Origin: Collimonas antrihumi | Lineage (GTDB): Bacteria > Pseudomonadota > Gammaproteobacteria > Burkholderiales > Burkholderiaceae_D | DNA: 64,000 nt | Assembly (NCBI RefSeq): GCF_018304965.1 | Contig: NZ_JAGQED010000021.1 | Span: 1-64,000 of the forward strand | Reading direction: 5' to 3' | The notes under the pieces: generated by a model | What the model was told of the DNA's origin: nothing | What the model saw: the letters and a program-made list of their open reading frames with translations, nothing else | Database searches by the model: none | Shown: positions 52,853 through 61,273 of the stretch, in pieces | Layout: each line of letters opens with the position of its first letter | Position numbering within the stretch: the first letter of the stretch is position 1 | Made by a program: the position numbers and the translations under genes

Positions 52853-54020
52853 GTCAGTCAAAGCCCCGCGCCCTCGTAAACTATTACTGTTAAGCGTCTC
52901 TGCCGGTGCCGGCCATATGCGCGCCGCCGAAGCGCTCAAGGCCTATGCCGCCGCCGAATTCCCCGACACCGAAGCGATCCATCTGGACGCGATGGATTAC
53001 GTGCCGGCCGGATTCCGTGCGGTGTATACCGATTTTTATCTGCATCTGGTGAATCGCCATCCTGCGTTGTGGGGTTATGTTTACCAAAAAAGCGACAAAG
53101 CCCTGACCAACTCGCCAACGCAAAAATTGCGGCGCGCGATTGAACGCATCAGCACGCGCCCCTTGCGTGCCGCGATCCAGGCGGCAGCGCCGGACGCCAT
53201 CATCTGCACCCACTTCCTGCCGGCCGAATTGCTGGCGCGCGAAATCGGCAGCCAGCGTGTGGTGTGCCCGGTCTGGGTACAAGTTACGGATTTCGATTTG
53301 CACAGCATGTGGCTGCAACCGCTGATGCGCGGTTACTTTGCCGCCACCGAAGAAATCGCCTATCGCATGCGGGCGCGCGGCCTGGCGGCCGACGCGGTAC
53401 ACGTGACCGGTATCCCGATCATGCCGGGATTCGGGCAACCGCTGGATCGCCGGCGGTGCGCGCAGCAATTCGGCCTGGATCCCGACCGCAAGATTATCCT
53501 GATGATGTCGGGCGGCGCCGGTATCGGCGATCTCGATAAGACCGTGCAACGGCTGCTGGAGCTGGGCGACGATTTTCAGCTGGTGGCGTTGGCGGGTAAA
53601 AACGCCGCGCTACTGGGCAACCTGCAGCAATTGGCGGCTGCCCATCCGCGCCGCCTGTTTCCTTTCGGCTTTACCCACCATGTGGAACAATTGATGGCGT
53701 GTGCCGATCTCGCGATTACCAAACCAGGCGGCCTGACTACCTCAGAATGCCTGGCGATGGGGGTACCGATGATCATCCACTCGCCAATCCCGGGCCAGGA
53801 AGAACGTAACGCCGACTATCTGCTGGAACAGGGCGCAGCGCTGAAAGCGATCGACCTGACCGCACTGGCGTTCCGGGTCCAGCAACTACTGCAACAGCCG
53901 GAACAACTTCAACGCTTGCGGCAGCACAGCCTGACGTTGGGCCGCCCGCATGCCGGCCGCGCAGTGCTGCAAACTGTCTTCAGCAAACTCGATTCTCAAT
54001 TTCATACGGTATCGACATGA
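52842..54020 (+). CDS. MGDG-synthase-type glycosyltransferase (GT28)
   Basis: A UDP-sugar-dependent glycosyltransferase of the MGDG synthase/MurG fold. The N-terminal RKLLLLSVSAGAGHMRAAEAL (glycine loop) is encoded from 52875 on and is essential in this family. The C-terminal donor-binding segment (CADLAITKPGGLTTSECLAMGVPMI) is intact, so a diacylglycerol or lipid sugar transferase is likely. The first ATG in frame (52917) would cut off the glycine loop. Between the in-frame TGA at 52827 and 52875 only ATT codons (52842, 52845) stand at a proper distance from a GGAG. The coordinate given is the first of these and is uncertain. Confidence 0.85.
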   Translation: MIHKSVKAPRPRKLLLLSVSAGAGHMRAAEALKAYAAAEFPDTEAIHLDAMDYVPAGFRAVYTDFYLHLVNRHPALWGYVYQKSDKALTNSPTQKLRRAIERISTRPLRAAIQAAAPDAIICTHFLPAELLAREIGSQRVVCPVWVQVTDFDLHSMWLQPLMRGYFAATEEIAYRMRARGLAADAVHVTGIPIMPGFGQPLDRRRCAQQFGLDPDRKIILMMSGGAGIGDLDKTVQRLLELGDDFQLVALAGKNAALLGNLQQLAAAHPRRLFPFGFTHHVEQLMACADLAITKPGGLTTSECLAMGVPMIIHSPIPGQEERNADYLLEQGAALKAIDLTALAFRVQQLLQQPEQLQRLRQHSLTLGRPHAGRAVLQTVFSKLDSQFHTVST

Positions 54021-54523
54021 CCGCAACTACACCTTTTCGCCGCTTGCTCGGCATGCTGTTCTGGGCAGTGCTGACTGCCTTTTTTTTCGCCAATGTCGAA
54101 ATCCAGATCGAGGGCGCCGCCGGCTGGGCCGCCAATTTGCCGACCTGGCGTATCGAACATCACTGGCTGCTCGACATCTTCTGGGGCGGCCGCGCCATGA
54201 CCGGCTATCACGCCTGGATTTTTCCTTTCATTGCGTTGATGTTCCACTATCCGATCTGGTTCAACGGCAGTTGGGACTGGCGCGGCGAAGCCCGGATCAT
54301 GGCGTCCATCATGGTGTTCTGGATCAGTGAGGACTGGCTATGGTTTGTACTCAACCCGGCATATGGACTGGGACGTTTCAATCCGGCCGATGTCCCGTGG
54401 CATAAGCATTGGCTTGGCGGTGTGCCGGTCGACTACTGGATTTATTCGGGAGTGGCGATCCTGTTGTTGTGGCTGGCCGAGCGCAAGCCGCGTCCGGCAC
54501 GCATCGCGCTGAATCAGAATTGA
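54017..54523 (+). CDS. Conserved four-helix membrane protein coupled to the glycosyltransferase
   Basis: A 168-aa protein with four hydrophobic segments (about residues 10-32, 60-82, 92-112, 138-158) and many Trp/His residues at the interface (RIEHHWLLDIFWGG, GYHAWIFPF, WISEDWLWFVLNPAYG, DVPWHKHWLGG). I do not recognise a family. The clustered His/Asp/Glu could be catalytic or metal-binding. It overlaps the glycosyltransferase stop by 4 nt, so the products probably act on the same lipid or glycolipid. Confidence 0.8.
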   Translation: MTATTPFRRLLGMLFWAVLTAFFFANVEIQIEGAAGWAANLPTWRIEHHWLLDIFWGGRAMTGYHAWIFPFIALMFHYPIWFNGSWDWRGEARIMASIMVFWISEDWLWFVLNPAYGLGRFNPADVPWHKHWLGGVPVDYWIYSGVAILLLWLAERKPRPARIALNQN

Positions 54524-54531
54524 ATCAATTT

Positions 54532-54567
54532 GTGAATCTCTGGTTCTGTATAGAAGTAGAGATTCAC
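54532..54567. promoter_or_regulatory. 10-bp perfect inverted repeat upstream of the GntR gene
   Basis: GTGAATCTCT (54532-54541) and AGAGATTCAC (54558-54567) are exact inverted copies 16 bp apart. There is no T-tract, so an operator or mRNA hairpin is more likely than a terminator. Confidence 0.6.
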
Positions 54568-54574
54568 ATATGTA

Positions 54575-54621
54575 TTGTAAAAACAGCTGGAACTTGGTAA
54601 ATTGCGGACCCGTTCCAAGTT
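54575..54621 (+). promoter_or_regulatory. Candidate promoter and operator of the GntR gene
   Basis: TTGTAA (54575-54580), a 17-bp spacer and TAAATT (54598-54603) resemble a sigma-70 promoter. AACTTGG (54591-54597) and CCAAGTT (54615-54621) form a dyad over the -10 and start site, a place suited to autorepression by the GntR dimer. Confidence 0.45.
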
Positions 54622-54625
54622 TGAA

Positions 54626-55483
54626 ATGTTGTTAATGCCGATCAAAAAAAGCGCAAAAAAAACGCCTCTCTCTCAAAAAAATGCGTCTCTCTCTGAAAAA
54701 AACGCGTCTCTCTCGAAAAAAAATACGTCTCTCCTGAAAAAAAACGCGTCTCTCCCGCCAGAAAACGGGTCTGATCCACGCTTGCCGCGCTACCTGCAAG
54801 TCCGTGACGATCTGCTCCAAAGGATCGCTTTGCGTAGCTGGGCCGCTGATGAAGCGCTGCCGTCCGAGGACAAACTGGCCGCCGAATATGAAATTGCAGT
54901 CGGCACCATGCGCAAGGTGCTGGACGCGCTGGTCACCGATGGCGTCGTCGATCGCGTGCGCGGACGCGGGACATTCGTCGCGCGCGCTGCCGAACGCTCA
55001 TCGATGCTGCGTTTCGTGCGGCAACACGGCAAAGCTGAAAACCAGCTGCCGACCGCGCAGATTCGTTCGATGACGACCGCGATACCGCCCGTTGCGGTGG
55101 CGGATAAACTCAAGCTCAAGCCGCGCGACAAAGCGCTATATCTGCATCGCACCCGTTCTTTCGATGATGAAATCGTGCTGTCGGAACATATCTGGCTGCC
55201 GCTTGCGCGCTTCAGGAAGTTGCAGAAATATCTAAAAAGCAATTCTCCGGCATCCCTGTATCCCGTCTATGAGAGCGAATGCGATGTGCTGGTCTCGCGT
55301 GCCATCGACGACTTGACAGCGAAACCGCTGAACCGGGCCAATGCTTCCGTGTTCAAACTGAAAACCAAGACCGTGGCGATCTGTGTCGAACGGCTGATGC
55401 TGGATCACGCCGGTGAACCGGTTGAATGGCGCACATCTTTTGTGCCGGCAGAGCGTTTCCAGTATTCGGCAGAAATCCGCTAG
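54626..55483 (+). CDS. GntR family regulator with UTRA domain and heptapeptide-repeat leader
   Basis: A 285-aa HutC-type regulator. Residues 14-48 are five copies of a 7-residue unit (consensus SLxxKNA) rich in Lys/Asn/Ser, unlike the family. A winged helix follows (LPRYLQVRDDLLQRIA...GTMRKVLDALVTDGVVDRVRGRGTFVA), then a UTRA ligand domain. Starts at 54602 (TTG), 54626 and 54635 (ATG) are all possible; the promoter position favours the ATGs. Ligand unknown. Confidence 0.88.
   Translation: MLLMPIKKSAKKTPLSQKNASLSEKNASLSKKNTSLLKKNASLPPENGSDPRLPRYLQVRDDLLQRIALRSWAADEALPSEDKLAAEYEIAVGTMRKVLDALVTDGVVDRVRGRGTFVARAAERSSMLRFVRQHGKAENQLPTAQIRSMTTAIPPVAVADKLKLKPRDKALYLHRTRSFDDEIVLSEHIWLPLARFRKLQKYLKSNSPASLYPVYESECDVLVSRAIDDLTAKPLNRANASVFKLKTKTVAICVERLMLDHAGEPVEWRTSFVPAERFQYSAEIR
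54665..54769 (+). repeat. Five 21-bp tandem repeats inside the GntR gene
   Basis: Units of the form CGTCTCTCTCGAAAAAAAAC repeat with period 21 bp over 105 bp, giving PLSQKNA, SLSEKNA, SLSKKNT, SLLKKNA, SLPPENG. CT dinucleotide runs and A7-A8 tracts make the stretch prone to slippage. Confidence 0.88.
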
Positions 55484-55634
55484 GGTTCTGGCAACCGGGG
55501 GCAGCGCGCCAAGGTGGTGCGCCATCCTCTCCAACTGTCGATTCACGACGTATTCCTGCATTTCGTCGCTTTCCGCTTTTCCCGCCTCTGCGGCGACCAG
55601 ATAATCGCCGCAGATCAATCAACCGGAGAACGAC

Positions 55635-56174
55635 ATGCTTGTACAAATCATTTCACACACACCGCTTTGGGTCTGGGCGCTACTGGCGTTCCTGATCTAT
55701 CGCGGCATCCTGGCCAGCGTCGATCGCGAACTGACGCTGAAAAAACTGTCGATTATTCCATTGGTAATGCTGGCGCTGTCCTGGCAGGGCGTGTCCACTG
55801 TGTTCGGCGTCACGCCGCCGCCTATGCTGTGCTGGCTGCTGGCGGCAACTGTCGCTGCGAGCTTGAACTGGCGCCTGTTCAGGAAGGATCGCGTCATTGC
55901 CTATCCGGAGCGTGGCGTGGTGTTCCAGCGCGGTAGCTGGCTGCCATTGATACTGATGATGGGAATTTTCCTGACCAAATATACGGTTGGCGTGACGCTG
56001 GCGATACATCCTGCACTGGCACACGATGGCGCATTTACAGCTGTTGTCTGCACACTTTATGGCGTCTTTAACGGCATGTTCATCGGTCGCCTGCTGCGCG
56101 TTGTCAGCCTGTATCACAGTGCGCAACAAGCACAACCGGCGCCAGGCGCTTATAACGGTCAACTGAAAGGCTGA
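55635..56174 (+). CDS. Conserved small membrane protein, possibly DUF6622-like
   Basis: A 179-aa protein with five or six hydrophobic segments. The opening SHTPLWVWALLAFLIYRGILASVDREL and LMMGIFLTKYTVGVTLAIHP recall a family of Burkholderiales membrane proteins labelled DUF6622; I am not certain of the label. A purine-rich ggagaacgac precedes the ATG. It lies 151 bp after the GntR gene, on the same strand; co-regulation is possible. The gap holds nothing I recognise. Confidence 0.75.
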   Translation: MLVQIISHTPLWVWALLAFLIYRGILASVDRELTLKKLSIIPLVMLALSWQGVSTVFGVTPPPMLCWLLAATVAASLNWRLFRKDRVIAYPERGVVFQRGSWLPLILMMGIFLTKYTVGVTLAIHPALAHDGAFTAVVCTLYGVFNGMFIGRLLRVVSLYHSAQQAQPAPGAYNGQLKG

Positions 56175-56184
56175 ACGCTGGACG

Positions 56185-56215
56185 AAAAAAATGCCGGCCG
56201 GCGAACCGGTCGGCA
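56185..56215 (-). terminator. Terminator of the cstA-ybdD operon
   Basis: TGCCGgCCGG pairs with CCGGtCGGCA (56192-56215), and A7 on the + strand gives the U-tract for minus-strand transcription. It lies 36 bp after the ybdD stop. Confidence 0.88.
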
Positions 56216-56250
56216 CAAACATCTCCACAGGACGCTTAATTTTTAAGCAG

Positions 56251-56451
56251 CTAGCAACAGCGGCCAACCCGGCCATTGCCGCCATAGCGCGCTTCCTGGC
56301 GTTCCTTGAAAAACTCTTCGTAGCTCATCATCGGTTCACCAGGATGGGTGTTTTCCATATGCGTCACGTAAGTGCCGTACTCAGGCAAACCCACCATCAG
56401 CCGCATGGTTTGCCCGAGGTAGCGCCCGGCTTTCGATAGTTCTTCCAGCAT
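56251..56451 (-). CDS. YbdD/YjiX family small protein partner of CstA
   Basis: A 66-aa protein ending in ARYGGNGRVGRCC with the core GRYLGQTMRLMVGLPEYGTYVTHMENTHPGEPMMSYEEFFKERQ, the typical YbdD/YjiX pattern (formerly DUF466). In enterobacteria this protein is encoded next to CstA/BtsT pyruvate or peptide transporters and is needed for transport. The ATG at 56451 has AAAGG upstream and starts 10 nt after the cstA stop. Confidence 0.93.
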   Translation of the reverse strand: MLEELSKAGRYLGQTMRLMVGLPEYGTYVTHMENTHPGEPMMSYEEFFKERQEARYGGNGRVGRCC

Positions 56452-56461
56452 GGCCAACCTT

Positions 56462-58534
56462 TCAGACTGACGGTAGAGCGCTCGTCGGCAGTGATTCAAA
56501 CGGGGTTTCGCTGGTGCTCGGGCGATGGCTGGCGCGCGCAGCCAGTACGGTCTTGATGCCGAAGCCGAGAATGCTCACCAGCACCAGGATGAAGAAGGCA
56601 GCCAGGCCCGCATCCAGGTAATCATTGAAGATTACCTGCTGCATTTGCGCGATCGATTTCGCCGGCGCCAGCAATTTTCCTTCTGCCAGCGCAGCCTGAT
56701 ATTTGGCGGCGTGGGTCAGGAAGCCGACGCGTGGATTGGCGTCGAAGATTTTTTGCCAGCCGGCGGTCAAGGTGCAAATCAGAATCCAGACGGTCGGCAC
56801 GATGGTGACCCAGGCAAAACGGTCGCGCTTCATCTTGAACAATACGCAAGTCGCCAGAATCAAAGCGATCCCCGCCAGCATCTGGTTGGAGATGCCGAAC
56901 AAAGGCCATAAGGTATTGATGCCGCCAAGCGGATCGACCACGCCTTGATACAGGAAATAGCCCCAGCCGGCGACGCACAAGGCGGTCGCAATCAAGCTGG
57001 CCGGCAACGAATCGATCTTGCGCATGGATGGCACGAAAGTACCGAGCAGATCCTGCAGCATGAAGCGGCCGGCGCGAGTGCCGGCATCGACTGCGGTCAG
57101 GATGAACAGCGCTTCGAACAGAATCGCAAAGTGATACCAGAACGCCATCATGACTTTGCCGCCGCCGATGCTCGACAGGATGTGCGCCATGCCGACCGCC
57201 AGCGTCGGTGCGCCGCCGGCGCGGGAAATGATGCTGTGCTCGCCCACATCCTTAGCCACCTGCGCCAGCATTTCCGGCGTGACGTGGAAACCCCATTGCG
57301 ACACGGCTTGCGCTGCCGTTTCGACAGTAGTGCCGATCAATGCGGCCGGGCTGTTCATCGCAAAATACACGCCAGGCTCGATGCAGGATGCCGCGATTAA
57401 CGCCATGATGGCGACAAACGATTCCATCAACATCGCGCCGTAGCCGATGAAGCGCGCATGGCGTTCGTTTTCCAGCAGTTTCGGCGTGGTGCCGGAAGCG
57501 ATCAGCGCGTGGAAACCGGATACTGCGCCACAGGCGATGGTAATGAACAGGAAGGGGAACAAGCTGCCGGACCAGACCGGGCCGGAGCCGTCCATGAATT
57601 GTGTGAAGGCTGGCATTTTCAATTCCGGCGCAACGAACACGATGCCCAGCGCCAGGCCGACGATGGTGCCGATCTTGAGGAAAGTCGACAAATAATCACG
57701 CGGCGCCAGCAACAGCCAGACCGGCAGCACCGAAGCGATGAAGCCGTAGCCGATCAGCATCCAGGTCAGTTCCTTGCCGGTGAAGGTGAACATGGCGCCC
57801 AATACCGGATGCTCCTGCACATACTGGCCGCCGACAATTGCCAGCATCAACAGCACAAAGCCGATCACCGAAATCTCGCCGATACGTCCCGGCCGCAGAT
57901 AACGGGTATACACACCCATGAACAAGGCGATCGGGATAGTCACCGCCACCGTGAAAGTACCCCAGGGTGATTCCGCCAATGCCTTGACCACAATCAGCGC
58001 CAGCACTGCCAGGATGATCACCATGATCATGAAGGTACCGAACAAGGCAATCACGCCCGGCGCCGTGCCCAGCTCGGACTTGATCAAATCGCCCAGAGAA
58101 CGGCCGTCGCGGCGGGTGGAGATGAACAACACCATCAGATCCTGCACCGCACCGGCAAACACCACGCCGGCCAGGATCCACAACATGCCGGGCAGATAAC
58201 CCATCTGCGCCGCCAGCACCGGGCCGACCAATGGTCCGGCGCCGGCAATTGCGGCGAAATGATGGCCGAACAGGACATTCTTGTTGGTCGGCACGTAATC
58301 CAGCCCGTCGTTGTACTTATAGGCAGGTGTCATGCGGGTGGCGTCGAGACCCAGTACTTTGTCGGAAATGTAGAGGCTGTAGAAACGGTAGGCGATCAGA
58401 TAGACGCAGACTGCGGCAATCACGATCCAGATAGCGCTGATGGATTCGCCACGCTGCAGGCCGATATAGCCAAACGCGAATGCACCAAGCAGGGCCAGCG
58501 CAAGCCAGCCCATTTTTGAAAATAGACGATTCAT
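56462..58534 (-). CDS. cstA: Carbon starvation protein A, peptide/pyruvate transporter
   Basis: A 690-aa inner-membrane transporter with about 16-18 hydrophobic segments. YKYNDGLDYVPTNKNVLFGHHFAAIAGAGPLVGPVLAAQMGYLPG is the CstA signature. Homologues import peptides (CstA) or pyruvate (BtsT) under carbon limitation. GGGAGGAG gives a strong ribosome site. The 516-bp region upstream (58535-59050) holds a perfect 16-bp palindrome and no gene I can support. Confidence 0.96.
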   Translation of the reverse strand: MNRLFSKMGWLALALLGAFAFGYIGLQRGESISAIWIVIAAVCVYLIAYRFYSLYISDKVLGLDATRMTPAYKYNDGLDYVPTNKNVLFGHHFAAIAGAGPLVGPVLAAQMGYLPGMLWILAGVVFAGAVQDLMVLFISTRRDGRSLGDLIKSELGTAPGVIALFGTFMIMVIILAVLALIVVKALAESPWGTFTVAVTIPIALFMGVYTRYLRPGRIGEISVIGFVLLMLAIVGGQYVQEHPVLGAMFTFTGKELTWMLIGYGFIASVLPVWLLLAPRDYLSTFLKIGTIVGLALGIVFVAPELKMPAFTQFMDGSGPVWSGSLFPFLFITIACGAVSGFHALIASGTTPKLLENERHARFIGYGAMLMESFVAIMALIAASCIEPGVYFAMNSPAALIGTTVETAAQAVSQWGFHVTPEMLAQVAKDVGEHSIISRAGGAPTLAVGMAHILSSIGGGKVMMAFWYHFAILFEALFILTAVDAGTRAGRFMLQDLLGTFVPSMRKIDSLPASLIATALCVAGWGYFLYQGVVDPLGGINTLWPLFGISNQMLAGIALILATCVLFKMKRDRFAWVTIVPTVWILICTLTAGWQKIFDANPRVGFLTHAAKYQAALAEGKLLAPAKSIAQMQQVIFNDYLDAGLAAFFILVLVSILGFGIKTVLAARASHRPSTSETPFESLPTSALPSV

Positions 58535-58698
58535 TGTTCTCCTCCCAGGCGGGAATGGATGTTGAGGAATATTTTTTTATTAGATAATTGATGGGACGGG
58601 CAGATAGCCAAAGCGGCGGCCAAATGCTTGAAATAAACCCGCTGCAAAGTATTTGACATATGCAGTGAGAGAGCAAGCGAGGTACTACGCAATACATT

Positions 58699-58714
58699 TA
58701 CGTAATATTACGTA
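58699..58714. promoter_or_regulatory. Perfect 16-bp palindrome upstream of cstA
   Basis: TACGTAATATTACGTA (58699-58714) is identical on both strands. It is flanked by GTACTACGC on the left and GCGTAC on the right, an outer partial dyad. It lies 165 bp before the cstA ATG, in the divergent region, and looks like a binding site for a dimeric regulator. Confidence 0.65.
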
Positions 58715-59050
58715 GAGCGTACTGAAAATATCTGTTCCTACTAATAATCCGCCACCTTGAATATTTGTGGCAACGCTCGGGACCTAATAACTTGCGGGAA
58801 AAGCGCGCTTTCTTCAACCGCCGCCTGTGTTTCTTGCTGAAACCTGTAAATTGTGAAATTTAGAAGATAATGATTACTACGACAAAAATGCCTATGGTGA
58901 TTACTCGTATCAACTGATGAGGTGGGAGGAATAACGTAAAAGCAGAGGCAATATCCTGCAGCGTATTGAGTATTGAAATCAGTGAGTTGAGCCCTACTTC
59001 CTATTAACCTTACGGGCATTAATGAAAAACCACATGTTAGTATTAAGCCT

Positions 59051-59320
59051 ATGGCACTCTATTTAGCAACTCCGTTCGCAGATCCTGATCGTCTCGCCAC
59101 CGCCATAAAGGCGGCATTTGGCGAATATGATCGCTATTTGCTTAAAAGTGGCGGATGGCTCATCAGATTCGATGGAACTACTCGTGAGTTGTCCAACAAA
59201 ATCGGAACGACCACATCTGAACCGCCAACCACAGGTTCCGTACTCTACGTTGCCGTCGGCGGCTATTACGGTCGCGGCCCCACAGATATGTGGGAATGGA
59301 TGAAGTCGCGCATGGAGTGA
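59051..59320 (+). CDS. Small protein of unknown function, first gene of a two-gene module
   Basis: An 89-aa protein, no signal peptide or membrane segment. The order strand (ALYLATPF), helix (DPDRLATAIKAAFG), strand (GWLIRF), helix (TTRELSNKIG), strand (SVLYVAVGGYYG), helix (DMWEWMKSRME) suggests a small ferredoxin-like fold such as that of SinR/Cas2/VapD relatives; this is only a pattern impression. Base composition is lower in GC than the neighbours. The next gene starts after 1 nt. No clear ribosome site precedes the ATG. Confidence 0.7.
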   Translation: MALYLATPFADPDRLATAIKAAFGEYDRYLLKSGGWLIRFDGTTRELSNKIGTTTSEPPTTGSVLYVAVGGYYGRGPTDMWEWMKSRME

Positions 59321-59321
59321 T

Positions 59322-59729
59322 ATGGCGACCAACAAACGAACCCCATCTGCCACCTCGCAAGATCGTCCGCCCACTGAGCCGGCTGATATTGTCACGCCCA
59401 ACTTGGGAGGATCAGGGGCAGATTATTTGAGTTTCATTTGGCAGCAACTTGCCGAAATACATCGGATGAATGGCGAATTAAAAGCGCAAAACGAAGCGTT
59501 GAAAGATTTCGCAAAATCAAATCACGATTCTCTCAAAAATTCTCTGGATAACATAAAAACCAAGGTCGATGACTTGGTTAATTGGAAGCAAAAGATACTT
59601 GGCGGCGTAGTAGTTTTGGGTACAGTTTTCACGCTGCTTGGTTTTGTGATTGCAAAGGGATGGGACTACGTCTCGTTCAAAATCCCAGCGCCTGCTGTAA
59701 TAGCCATTCCTTCTGCCCCCCCCAACTAA
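59322..59729 (+). CDS. Coiled-coil membrane-anchored protein, second gene of the module
   Basis: A 135-aa protein: a polar Pro/Thr-rich N-terminus, a coiled-coil helix (about residues 36-88, with LKAQNEALKDFAKSNHDSLKNSLDNIKTKVDDLV), one transmembrane helix (about 93-112, ILGGVVVLGTVFTLLGFVIA) and a short Pro/Ala tail. No family recognised. The start follows GGAG with 4-nt spacing, overlapping the end of the first gene. A C8 run (59716-59723) lies five codons before the stop. Confidence 0.75.
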   Translation: MATNKRTPSATSQDRPPTEPADIVTPNLGGSGADYLSFIWQQLAEIHRMNGELKAQNEALKDFAKSNHDSLKNSLDNIKTKVDDLVNWKQKILGGVVVLGTVFTLLGFVIAKGWDYVSFKIPAPAVIAIPSAPPN

Positions 59730-59902
59730 CAACTCAAGCCTCTTCCCTACCGCGCCAGCCGGCGACAAGCACAAATAGAGAATTTCTTTCGACCACCTCA
59801 CCTGCACGCAATGCTTATTTGCATCTTCGCATCCCAAATACCTAAACATTAATATTGGTGGATTTATTTCGGATCGTTTTCGATTCCGAGTAAAGTAGCG
59901 CC

Positions 59903-61273
59903 ATGAAATTACGGCAAAAAATCATCTTCCTGGCCATCGTTCCCTTGATCCTGGCGCTGTGCGCGATCGCCCTGGCGGTGCGCCACCAGGCGATTTCGCT
60001 TGGCCAGCAGCAACGCGCGACGATCCAGGCGGCCTATCTGGCCAGCAAGGAAGCCGAACTCAAGCACTACGTGGCGCTGGCCACGCGTTCGATTGCACAT
60101 CTGTACGAATCCGGCCGCAACGATCCGGCCACGCTGGAGGAAGCCAAGGCGATCCTGGGCAAATTGTCTTATGGCGACGACGGTTATTTCTTTATCTACG
60201 ACATGCAAGGCAAGAGCCTGATGCATCCGCGCCAGCCGGAGCTGGTCGGGCAAGATCTGTGGGATATGAAAGATGCCAACGGCAGCCTGACTATCCGGCA
60301 TCTGATAGAACGCGCCAAGAGCGGCGGCGGTTTTGAGCGTTATCTGTGGGAAAAGCCGTCCAGCCACCATGTCGCGCCGAAGCTTGGCTATGTGGTGGCA
60401 TTGCCTAACTGGGGCTGGATGCTGGGCACCGGCATCTACCTGGACGATGTCGACGAAGCGCTGAACCAGATCGACGCCCAGGTATCCGGCAATATCCGCA
60501 ACACCATGTGGTGGATTACCGCCATCGCGATCCTTAGCGCGCTGGCAGTGGGCGTGTCGGGACTGGTATTGAATATCAGCGAACATCGGGTGGCTGACGC
60601 CAAACTGAAAGTCCTGGCGCAGCGCGTGGTGCGCTCGCAGGAAGAAGAACGGGCCAGGCTGTCACGCGACCTGCACGACGGCATCAGCCAGTGGCTGGTA
60701 TCGATCAAACTGCAGATCGAAGCCGCCATCGCCAAACTCGACAACGGGCCGCAGCAGATCGCCGCCGCGCGCGTCACTTTCGAACGCACTGCCGGCCAGC
60801 TCAATGATGTATTAGGTGAGGTGCGCCGTATCTCGCACGATCTGCGGCCGGCGATCCTGGATGACCTCGGCCTGGCGGCGGCACTGGACCATCTGACGCA
60901 CGAGTGGCTGGAGCACGCCGGCATTCCGATCACGTTCAAGCACACCGGCAGTACCGATGGCATGCCGGCGGTCGCCAATACGGTGTTGTTTCGCATCGCT
61001 CAGGAAGCCTTGACCAATATCGCCCGCCATTCCCAGGCAACGCAAATCAATGTGCTGTTGCAAGGCGATGCGCAAGCGATTACCCTGACCGTGCAAGATA
61101 ACGGCGTCGGTTTCGATGTCGATCAGATCGACGGCAATCCGAAACGCGGCATCGGCCTGCGCAATATGGTTGAGCGGCTGGAAGCGGTTGGCGGCACGCT
61201 CAAGGTCAGTTCCTCTGCGGCCGGCACCACGGTGTTGGCAACCATTCCGCCCCCACATTACTCTTATGTCTGA
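59903..61273 (+). CDS. NarL-type sensor histidine kinase with Cache domain
   Basis: A 456-aa membrane kinase: TM1 (about residues 7-27), a periplasmic single Cache domain (about 35-190, GDDGYFFIYDMQGKSLMHP), TM2 (about 202-224), a HisKA_3 dimerisation domain with phosphoacceptor His258 (ARLSRDLHDG), and a HATPase domain (RIAQEALTNIARHS; DNGVGFD; GIGLRNMVERL). Cache domains of this type sense small carboxylates or other nutrients. The stop overlaps the response regulator start by 8 nt. Confidence 0.95.
   Translation: MKLRQKIIFLAIVPLILALCAIALAVRHQAISLGQQQRATIQAAYLASKEAELKHYVALATRSIAHLYESGRNDPATLEEAKAILGKLSYGDDGYFFIYDMQGKSLMHPRQPELVGQDLWDMKDANGSLTIRHLIERAKSGGGFERYLWEKPSSHHVAPKLGYVVALPNWGWMLGTGIYLDDVDEALNQIDAQVSGNIRNTMWWITAIAILSALAVGVSGLVLNISEHRVADAKLKVLAQRVVRSQEEERARLSRDLHDGISQWLVSIKLQIEAAIAKLDNGPQQIAAARVTFERTAGQLNDVLGEVRRISHDLRPAILDDLGLAAALDHLTHEWLEHAGIPITFKHTGSTDGMPAVANTVLFRIAQEALTNIARHSQATQINVLLQGDAQAITLTVQDNGVGFDVDQIDGNPKRGIGLRNMVERLEAVGGTLKVSSSAAGTTVLATIPPPHYSYV

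Noticed and set aside
58741-59019. 92-codon minus-strand frame in the cstA upstream region
   Set aside because: No ribosome binding site, unusual composition (many His, Asn, Ser) and no recognisable pattern; probably chance.
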